Below are positions 8,192 through 14,477 of a DNA stretch of 64,000 nt, piece after piece. The notes beneath the pieces are model-generated. The model was not told where the DNA came from. It saw nothing but the letters and a program-made list of their open reading frames with translations, and made no database searches. A program made the position numbers and the translations under genes. Positions within the stretch are counted from its first letter, which is position 1. Each line of letters starts with the position of its first letter. This DNA is from Thermomonas sp. (lineage in GTDB: Bacteria; Pseudomonadota; Gammaproteobacteria; Xanthomonadales; Xanthomonadaceae), in assembly GCF_023953935.1 (NCBI RefSeq), contig NZ_JAMLIW010000001.1, forward strand, positions 1 to 64,000, written 5' to 3'.

Positions 8192-9262
8192 TCAGCGCTT
8201 CCTTGCGGCGGGTTTGCCGCGCTTCGTCGTCGGTTTCAGCGGTTTGCGTGCAGCGGCGGGCCGGGCGGATGTGCGGGCAGGCACCGCAGCCTTCTTCGCG
8301 GCCGGTTGACTGGCGGCCCGCGTCACGGCGGATCTGACGATCTGTTTCTTCGCGGGTTTCCTTGCAGCCGGCTTGGCAGGCGGCGATTGTGCGGGCGAAT
8401 CGCTGCGGCTCATTCCGCGCAGATCACGCTCCAACTGCGCAAGTCGGCGATAGGCGCCATCCAGTTCACTGCGCCCCGGCAGGCCCCAGGCCTGCGCGGC
8501 CTTCTCTGCGATCGCCTGCGCCGCGCTGCGCAGCTGCATCTGGGCATTGGCCAGTTCACCGAAAGCGTGCCGATATCCCGGCGACAGCGCCGTCTCGGCC
8601 CAGGCATCTTCCGCCGCATCGACCCAGACATCGAACAGCGCACGCACGCTGCCGATCTGGCGACCCGGCTCCTCGTGCTCGGCCAGCCTGGATTCGAAGC
8701 GTTCGAACGCGGCCTGCGAGACCTTCACCAGCAGCGCATCGTAGGCCCGCTGCGCGTCCTGCATGCGCAGCTGCGCCTTGCCCAGCGCCTGCAGCCGTTC
8801 CTGGTGTTCGCGTGTAAACCCGAACGCCGGCATCCCGAGCGCACCCAAGGTCTGCGAGCGCAACCCGTCGAGCCAAGGCGCCGCCGCGCTGCTCCACTGC
8901 GCGATGTTCTCCAAGCCCGGGCCGCGCAAGCCTTGCATCAGGCTGTCGAACGGGTGGCCGCCGGCAAAGGCGGCGCGCCACGCGGCGGCCACGTCCTGGG
9001 CGCGGTGCTCGCGGCCGGCGAACTGGGCCGCGACCTGCTGCATCTGCCCGAACCAGTCGCGGCATTGGCCCTGAAAGCGCTCCAGCAGGCCGCCGAACCC
9101 GCCCTGGCTGCCCGCCTGCCGCGCCCACAGGTTCAAGGCGTCACCCAGCCCCTGCTGGCCGACGTCGAAGCCGAGCCCGACCGAACCGTCGCGCAAGGCG
9201 TCGGCCCACAGGCCCCAATAGCGCTGCGCCAGCGCCGCCGGATCGTTTGGAATATCAGCCAT
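8192..9262 (-). CDS. phaE: Class III PHA synthase subunit PhaE with histone-like basic tail
   Basis: Non-catalytic partner that class III PhaC needs for activity. The protein has 356 residues from the ATG at 9262, which has a strong ggagg sequence five bases upstream. The core (about 1-270) is helical with WGLWADALRDG, a Trp/Gln-rich region and long amphipathic helices typical of PhaE. From about residue 285 the sequence becomes Lys/Arg/Ala/Pro-rich (AARKPAKKQ, AAKKAAVPAR, KPLKPTTKRGKPAARKR). This resembles the AAKP tails of histone H1-like proteins and of the PhaF/PhaM phasins that tie granules to DNA. Known class III PhaE proteins of Allochromatium type lack such a long basic tail as far as I recall. 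Confidence 0.9.
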   Translation of the reverse strand: MADIPNDPAALAQRYWGLWADALRDGSVGLGFDVGQQGLGDALNLWARQAGSQGGFGGLLERFQGQCRDWFGQMQQVAAQFAGREHRAQDVAAAWRAAFAGGHPFDSLMQGLRGPGLENIAQWSSAAAPWLDGLRSQTLGALGMPAFGFTREHQERLQALGKAQLRMQDAQRAYDALLVKVSQAAFERFESRLAEHEEPGRQIGSVRALFDVWVDAAEDAWAETALSPGYRHAFGELANAQMQLRSAAQAIAEKAAQAWGLPGRSELDGAYRRLAQLERDLRGMSRSDSPAQSPPAKPAARKPAKKQIVRSAVTRAASQPAAKKAAVPARTSARPAAARKPLKPTTKRGKPAARKR

Positions 9263-9415
9263 GCGTCCTCCGTGTCTGCGTGAATCGTAGCAATGCGGAG
9301 GTAGTGCCGCCATCACGCGACGCGACAGGCAGTGCAGATTCACGGCTTGGGACAACGCTGATCAAGTCAGCGTTGCCTTGGCGCGATCAATAATCGCGCG
9401 ACGAATGCGCGGTGG

Positions 9416-11197
9416 TCAGTGCGGCAAGGCCAGGTTTTCCGCCGCCAGCGGCTTGCCCAGGCGCGGCACGGTTGCGATCACCGCGCTTTCGGGCAGCGCG
9501 CCCTTGCCATCCAGATAGGCGTCGACCCGATCCAGCGCCGAATACATGTAGGGCAGCAGCGGCAGGTAGACCGCGGCCAGCTGCGGCACCGCGAGGAAGG
9601 CGTCGAAATGCTGCGTATTTTTCACCTGCCAGTAGCGCACGTCGCGCCCGGCGGCCTGCGCCATCGCCACGTACGGCAGGCTGGAGAACGCCTGCGGCAC
9701 CAGCCCGTCGTCGGTGCCGTGGATCACCACCACCGGCAGCCCGGCGCGCGGCGGCGCGGCGCGGGTTTCCTCGATGCCCTTGCGCACCCGCCGGCCGTCG
9801 GCCGTGTCATCTGTCCACAGTGCGCGCAGGCAGCGCAGGCCGGTGATGCCGGCGTCCACGATCGGATGTGGATCCATGATCACCACCCCGTTGCCGGGCG
9901 GGATGCCGGAGGCGTCCGACCACAGCGGGATGCGTTGTTCCGGGGTCAGTGCGCGCGCGACCGGATACGTGATTGCGGAGTACCAATAGCCGCAGGGGTG
10001 GGCGTCAAACGGATAGCGCCCGTAGGCCGAGGCATAGGCCACACCGATGGCGCGCCAGAGGTCGTAGCTGACCGCGATCGAGCCGGCGCGGATGGCGGCA
10101 TCGGTCCAGCCCGATGCGTGCAGCGCATCCAGCGCTTCCTGCTGGCGCGCTTCCGGCGTGTCCCCCTTCAGCACGCCCAAGCGCGCCAGTTCCGCGCAGC
10201 GCGCATCGCTGATCGGCAATGACGGAATGCCCAGCTTCGGCACCGCGCAGGGCATCAGCAGCGCGGCTTCGGTGGTGTAGTCGTAGAGACTGCGTGCGCC
10301 CTGGCCTTGGGCAAGGATGTTCGGCTCGCCGGCGACCACCGCATCCAGCCAGGGCTCGCTGTCCTCGGCGGCACGCAGCACCGCGCCGCCGCCGTTGGAA
10401 ATGCCGACCGCGATGATGCGGGTATTTTCGAACGTGAACGGCGCCGCCTGCGGGAGCTGCGCGTTCAGTGTTTCCAGCGCGAATTCTGCCGCCTGTTTGA
10501 CGTGCCGGCCCCAATCCGCCTCCGGGTTGTCCAGCGAATGCGCATGCTTGAAGGCCACCCCACGCCCCGTGGCCGGCTGCGGCGTGAACGCGAGGCCAGC
10601 CGCGGGCTTGGCCACTTGACCGGCATTGTCGTAGCCCAGGCCCGGTTCGAGGTCGAAATAGTCGGTGCCGGCGCCCTTGTCGGTATAGACCACGGCGCAG
10701 CCGCGCGGCAGGCCCCAGGCACCGGCCACCGCGATCGCGCCATAGATGCCGCGCGAACCGGACGCGGGCGCGACCAGCAGGCAGCGTTTTTGCACGTCGA
10801 ACTGGTCCGGCAGCTGCAGCAGCACCCGATGCGGCTGGTGCGCCCCCGGGAGCATGGCAAACGCGCTGAACTCACGCCCCGGCACGTTGGCGACGCTGCC
10901 ATAGAGCGTGCCGTAGCCGCCGCCCGGAGCAAGATCTGCGATCCCGCGCCAATTGTTCCAGACCGCGCGCCGACGCAGCTCCTGCGCGGTCGGATGGTGC
11001 AGATCGGCAAACGCCGGCGCCGCCATGTCCTGCAGACCGGGCAGGCCCAAGCCGGCGGTCAACAGATCGTCCTGGCCGCGGTGTTCGGTGCTGCGTGCGT
11101 GGCTGAACATGGTGGATTCTCCTGCGACGGCGGGAAAACCAACGGCGCTGCCCAGCAGCAAAGTGGTTATCAAGACCCTGTGTCGAATCATGCTCAT
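9416..11197 (-). CDS. D-(-)-3-hydroxybutyrate oligomer hydrolase, secreted
   Basis: It cleaves 3-hydroxybutyrate oligomers to monomer at the end of PHB breakdown. The protein has 593 residues from the ATG at 11197 (or 11191), with a signal peptide (ITTLLLGSAVGFPAVAG). It matches the 3HBOH family: LLVAPASGSRGIYGAIAVAG, TDKGAGTDYFDLEPG, the nucleophile elbow VGISNGGGAV (SNGGG), VVIHGTDDGLVPQAFSS with the acidic residue, and NTQHFDAFL with the likely catalytic His. The neighbours are divergent bdhA, which would oxidise the product, and downstream phaE-phaC. A 9-bp inverted repeat (caacgctga/tcagcgttg, 9353-9375) after the stop could attenuate read-through into phaE. The signal peptide implies periplasmic or extracellular action on imported material. 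Confidence 0.92.
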   Translation of the reverse strand: MSMIRHRVLITTLLLGSAVGFPAVAGESTMFSHARSTEHRGQDDLLTAGLGLPGLQDMAAPAFADLHHPTAQELRRRAVWNNWRGIADLAPGGGYGTLYGSVANVPGREFSAFAMLPGAHQPHRVLLQLPDQFDVQKRCLLVAPASGSRGIYGAIAVAGAWGLPRGCAVVYTDKGAGTDYFDLEPGLGYDNAGQVAKPAAGLAFTPQPATGRGVAFKHAHSLDNPEADWGRHVKQAAEFALETLNAQLPQAAPFTFENTRIIAVGISNGGGAVLRAAEDSEPWLDAVVAGEPNILAQGQGARSLYDYTTEAALLMPCAVPKLGIPSLPISDARCAELARLGVLKGDTPEARQQEALDALHASGWTDAAIRAGSIAVSYDLWRAIGVAYASAYGRYPFDAHPCGYWYSAITYPVARALTPEQRIPLWSDASGIPPGNGVVIMDPHPIVDAGITGLRCLRALWTDDTADGRRVRKGIEETRAAPPRAGLPVVVIHGTDDGLVPQAFSSLPYVAMAQAAGRDVRYWQVKNTQHFDAFLAVPQLAAVYLPLLPYMYSALDRVDAYLDGKGALPESAVIATVPRLGKPLAAENLALPH

Positions 11198-11315
11198 GGC
11201 CTCAACCCTACTGCGATTCACGTTCGGCTTGCGTCGTACTTTCGTACCAAGAGCCGCGCCCCGGGTTCCTGCTAGCGTAGCCAACAATCGGCGGCTATGT
11301 GAAGACGGATTGGCG

Positions 11316-12119
11316 ATGGACGGATTTTTGCAGGGGCGCAGTGCGCTGGTGACCGGCAGCACCTCGGGAATTGGGCTGGCCATCGCACGGCTGCTGGCGT
11401 CCGCAGGGACAAAGCTGGCGGTACACGGCCTGGGCGCGGAGGACCAGATCGCCGCTGCCGTTGCCGACGTGCGGGCCGAGGGCCACGGTGAGGTCCGGCA
11501 TTTCGGCGGCGACTTGCGCGAAGCGGCCGCCATCGAACGACTGATGGGCGACGTGGCCGACTGGACGGGCGGGATCGACATCCTCGTCAACAACGCCGGC
11601 ATCCAGCACACCGCGCCCCTGGCCGACATGCCGCCGGATAAATGGGACGCCATCCTCGCCATCAACCTGAGTTCGGCCTTCCACACCATGCGCCATGCCC
11701 TGCCGTCGATGGCCAGCCGCGGCTACGGCCGCGTCATCAACGTCGCCTCGGTGCACGGGCTGGTGGCCTCGAAGGAAAAATCCCCCTATGTCGCCAGCAA
11801 GTTCGGACTGGTGGGCATGAGCAAGGTGGCGGCGCTGGAATATGCCGCGCAGGGAAGCCGCGATTCCGGCGGCATCACCGTCAACTGCATCTGCCCGGGC
11901 TGGGTGGAAACCCCGCTGATCGAACCGCAGATCGAGGCCCATCGCAGCGGCGGCAGGCGCGAGGACGGCGTGCGCGCCCTGCTGGCGGAAAAGCAGCCCA
12001 GCCTGCGGATGTCGCTGCCCGACGAGATCGCCGCGCTGGCGGTGTTCCTGTGCCGGCGCGAGGCCCACAACCTGACCGGATCCGCAATTCCCGTGGACGG
12101 CGGCTGGACCGCGCAGTGA
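11316..12119 (+). CDS. bdhA: 3-hydroxybutyrate dehydrogenase (SDR family)
   Basis: It oxidises (R)-3-hydroxybutyrate to acetoacetate with NAD. The protein has 267 residues. The nucleotide-binding motif is TGSTSGIG near residue 13 and NNAG is near 95. The catalytic Ser lies in INVASVHGLVASKEKS and the Tyr-x-x-x-Lys in YVASKFGLVG. The VHGLVASxxKSxYVASKxG stretch is characteristic of the hydroxybutyrate dehydrogenase subfamily. The C-terminal VDGGWTAQ is the usual SDR end. It is divergent from the oligomer hydrolase gene across a 118-base region (11198-11315), so the two may share control. The LuxR-type regulator gene begins 34 bases downstream. Confidence 0.93.
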   Translation: MDGFLQGRSALVTGSTSGIGLAIARLLASAGTKLAVHGLGAEDQIAAAVADVRAEGHGEVRHFGGDLREAAAIERLMGDVADWTGGIDILVNNAGIQHTAPLADMPPDKWDAILAINLSSAFHTMRHALPSMASRGYGRVINVASVHGLVASKEKSPYVASKFGLVGMSKVAALEYAAQGSRDSGGITVNCICPGWVETPLIEPQIEAHRSGGRREDGVRALLAEKQPSLRMSLPDEIAALAVFLCRREAHNLTGSAIPVDGGWTAQ

Positions 12120-12153
12120 CGCGGCGCCCCAGGATGCGTCAAAGTAGGCCGCG

Positions 12154-12819
12154 ATGCCTTCCCTGCTGATCGCCGACGACCACCCGCTGTTCCGCGCCGC
12201 GCTCAAGCAGGCGGCGCGCGATGCGCTGGGCGAGGTCGAGTTGTTCGAAGGCGATTCGCTCGATGCCGTGCTGGCCCTGCTCGAAGCCCGGCCCCAGATC
12301 GACCTGGTCCTGCTCGATCTGCACATGCCCGGCAACCACGGTTTGGCCGGGCTCGCCGCGGTACGCGCCCAGTATCCGGGGGTGGCGGTGATTGTGGTCT
12401 CGGCCAACGACGACCCGCGGGTGGTCCGCCGCGCACTCGACCACGGCGCCGCCGGCTACCTGCCCAAGAGCGCCGGCCTGGACGATTTGCGCGACGCCAT
12501 CCGCACCGTGCTGGCCTGTGACACCTGGCTACCGCCGCTGCTGCGCGCCAGCGTCGCCCGCGCCCAGAGCGCACCCGCAGACGCCGCACTCGCTTCCCGC
12601 CTGGCCAGCCTGTCACCCCAGCAATTCCGGGTGCTGACCTTGGTCGCCGACGGCCTACTCAACAAGCAGATCGCCGACCGCCTCGACATCCAGGAACGCA
12701 CGGTCAAGGCCCACCTGACCGCCATCTTCGAACGACTCGGCGTACGCAACCGCACCCAGGCCAGCGTGATCCTGCGCGAACTGGAACTGACCGACCCTGC
12801 ACGCCGCATAGAAGGCTGA
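12154..12819 (+). CDS. LuxR/NarL-type response regulator
   Basis: A 221-residue two-domain transcription regulator. The receiver domain (1-120) has the acidic pair D8-D9, phosphoacceptor Asp55 in LLDLHMPG, and Lys in YLPKSAG. The LuxR-type helix-turn-helix (about 150-212) reads LSPQQFRVLTLVADGLLNKQIADRL...ERTVKAHLTAIFERLGVRNRTQA. No sensor kinase is adjacent. It starts 34 bases after bdhA and so may be co-transcribed with it, which makes control of PHB mobilisation a reasonable guess but only a guess. Confidence 0.88.
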   Translation: MPSLLIADDHPLFRAALKQAARDALGEVELFEGDSLDAVLALLEARPQIDLVLLDLHMPGNHGLAGLAAVRAQYPGVAVIVVSANDDPRVVRRALDHGAAGYLPKSAGLDDLRDAIRTVLACDTWLPPLLRASVARAQSAPADAALASRLASLSPQQFRVLTLVADGLLNKQIADRLDIQERTVKAHLTAIFERLGVRNRTQASVILRELELTDPARRIEG

Positions 12820-12877
12820 ACCACGCCACGGCGCGGATGCACCAAACCCGACCGCCGTGCGAAAATTGCGACATTCC

Positions 12878-12967
<90 letters not shown>

Positions 12968-12989
12968 ATTTCTCCCGCCCACCGCGAAC

Positions 12990-13099
12990 GTGAGTTCGAC
13001 ACATCGGCAGGATTGCCGATTTGGACAGCCACGGGCTGCCCCGCGCGCAGCGCGGGGTGAGGCCCAGGGACGGGCCGAATCAATCTCACCGCTTCCGCC
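12990..13099 (+). repeat. Interrupted partial copy of the tRNA-Ser 3' end
   Basis: The bases gtgagttcga at 12990-12999 and aatctcaccgcttccgcc at 13082-13099 repeat the T-arm and acceptor 3' strand of tRNA-Ser; the second block is an exact 18-base match to 12949-12966. Between them (13000-13081) sits about 82 bases made of small dyads: tcggcaggattgccga, cagccacgggctg, ccgcgcgcagcgcgg and ggcccagggacgggcc. It looks like a palindromic element inserted in a tRNA remnant or att-like duplication. There is no gene between 12968 and 13128. Confidence 0.7.
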
Positions 13100-13128
13100 G
13101 ATCCTCCAGCGCACGCCCAGCGGCTGCA

Positions 13129-13794
13129 TCACTCCCGCGCAAACGCCGCTACCGCCTCCATTTCGCGCGTCGCCCGCGCGAGGCTGCGACCGCTCAGGTC
13201 ATCCACGATGCGCTGCCAGAACGGTGAACGCCGCTGCCGCGCCGCCACCCGCCGTGCCAGCCAGAGGCTCCACAGCATGCCGACGACGCCCACGGACAAG
13301 GTGAGCCAGAACCAGGTCGAGCCAGCGGCGAAACCGTCCACGCCACCCCACTGCCTGGCAATCGCCAGCGCCACGGGCAGCCACAGGCACCACCAAGGCA
13401 GCCCGAGCGCCAACGTGCTGCACACCTGGAACCGACGCAATTCGGAGAGCCGGCGCTGCTGTACCGTCACCGGCGCATCAAACAGGTGAATGCGGGTGGT
13501 GAGCAACAACCGGGTCGCGCACGCCCAAATTCCCGCAATTCCATACGCATGCAACACCAGCCCGATCGCGAGCCAATGCAGTTCCCCGCGATGCTGCACC
13601 CAGAACGTGGCTGCCAGCGCGGTGAACGCGATCCAGACGACCAGTTCCAGCCAACCGACGGCAAGGCTCCAGCGCAGTGCACCGCGGACGGCGTGACGAC
13701 CGCGACGCGCCGATTCCGACTGCAAATGCCCTTCAATCCGCGCTTCGCAGGCTTGCAGCTGCGTCCACAGCTGTTTCATCTCATCATTGTTCAT
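13129..13794 (-). CDS. Four-helix membrane protein downstream of an ECF sigma factor (possible anti-sigma)
   Basis: A 221-residue protein. I start it at the ATG at 13794, because the aggaga ribosome-binding sequence abuts the ATG at 13800 but is correctly spaced six bases before 13794. A soluble helical N-terminus (1-40) is followed by hydrophobic segments near 45-65, 75-95, 130-150 and 160-180, then a basic C-terminal region of about 45 residues. It is 27 bases downstream of the sigma gene. Co-transcribed membrane partners of ECF factors often act as anti-sigma factors. No ZAS zinc motif is visible, so that role is inference. No known family was recognised. Confidence 0.6.
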   Translation of the reverse strand: MNNDEMKQLWTQLQACEARIEGHLQSESARRGRHAVRGALRWSLAVGWLELVVWIAFTALAATFWVQHRGELHWLAIGLVLHAYGIAGIWACATRLLLTTRIHLFDAPVTVQQRRLSELRRFQVCSTLALGLPWWCLWLPVALAIARQWGGVDGFAAGSTWFWLTLSVGVVGMLWSLWLARRVAARQRRSPFWQRIVDDLSGRSLARATREMEAVAAFARE

Positions 13795-13821
13795 GGTCAT
13801 TCTCCTGCAGGGTTGGCGGTC

Positions 13822-14346
13822 TCACGCCGACGACGCCGGCGCGCGGTCGGCCAGCCCGGCTCGCCAACGCTGCTTGATGCGATTGAGCTTGGTGGCCACG
13901 TTGGTGGTGCTGATCCCGAGCACCTCGGCAATCTCCGCGTAGCTGCGATCCTCAAGATGCAGCAGGATCAACGCCCGATTGAATGGATCCAGTTCCGCAA
14001 TCCAGGCTTGCAGCGCCTGCATGCGATCATCCGGCAATTCGCTGGAGGGCGCCGGCAAGGTCTCGATCTGGGCGGTTTCCAGAGATTCGGTACGGGCAGG
14101 GTCGCCGCCGGCACGGCGCAGGTTCGAGATGGCCACGTTGAGGGCAATCCGATACAGCCAGGTGGAAAATTTCGCGCGGCGTTCGTCGAACTTGGGAAAC
14201 GCCCGCCACAGCTGCGCCGCAATCTCCTGCACCAGGTCCGCCCGATCCTCGGCACTGCGCGCATACAGGCGCGCCACCTTGGTCACGATCCGCCGGTGTT
14301 CGCGCCACAGGGCGTCGAATTGCTGCTGGAGTCGCCCGTGATCCAT
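13822..14346 (-). CDS. ECF-type RNA polymerase sigma factor
   Basis: A 174-residue sigma-70 family factor of the extracytoplasmic-function group. Region 2 reads FDALWREHRRIVTKVARLYARSAEDRADLVQEIAAQLWRAFPKFDERRAKFSTWLYRIALNVAISNLRR, covering 2.1-2.4 including the DLVQEI and FSTWLYRIALN hallmarks. An acidic/Pro linker follows, then region 4 with LHLEDRSYAEIAEVLGISTTNVATKLNRIKQRW, the helix-turn-helix for the -35 element. The start at ATG 14346 drops four residues from a TTG alternative at 14358. It is co-directional with the membrane protein gene just downstream. Confidence 0.9.
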   Translation of the reverse strand: MDHGRLQQQFDALWREHRRIVTKVARLYARSAEDRADLVQEIAAQLWRAFPKFDERRAKFSTWLYRIALNVAISNLRRAGGDPARTESLETAQIETLPAPSSELPDDRMQALQAWIAELDPFNRALILLHLEDRSYAEIAEVLGISTTNVATKLNRIKQRWRAGLADRAPASSA

Positions 14347-14435
14347 GCCTGCCACCAAGGTCCGATGTCTTGATGATTCGCAGACCGGCTGAAAAAGTCA
14401 CGCCCGGCAGAGGTTTCCCTGATGCCAACAAGCAA

Positions 14436-14455
14436 AACGGGCCCTGCGGCCCGTT
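14436..14455 (-). terminator. Rho-independent terminator of the tyrosine phenol-lyase-like gene
   Basis: A perfect 8-bp stem aacgggcc/ggcccgtt with loop ctgc. Reading on the minus strand it is followed by ttgcttgtt. It lies 22 bases past the stop at 14478, between the fusion gene and the sigma-factor gene. Confidence 0.75.
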
Positions 14456-14477
14456 CTGCTTTGCGAGGTTGTCCGCC

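Noticed and set aside
12968..13128. Integrated prophage or island at tRNA-Ser
   Set aside because: Only about 115 bases separate the repeated tRNA ends and no integrase is present. At most it is a scar.
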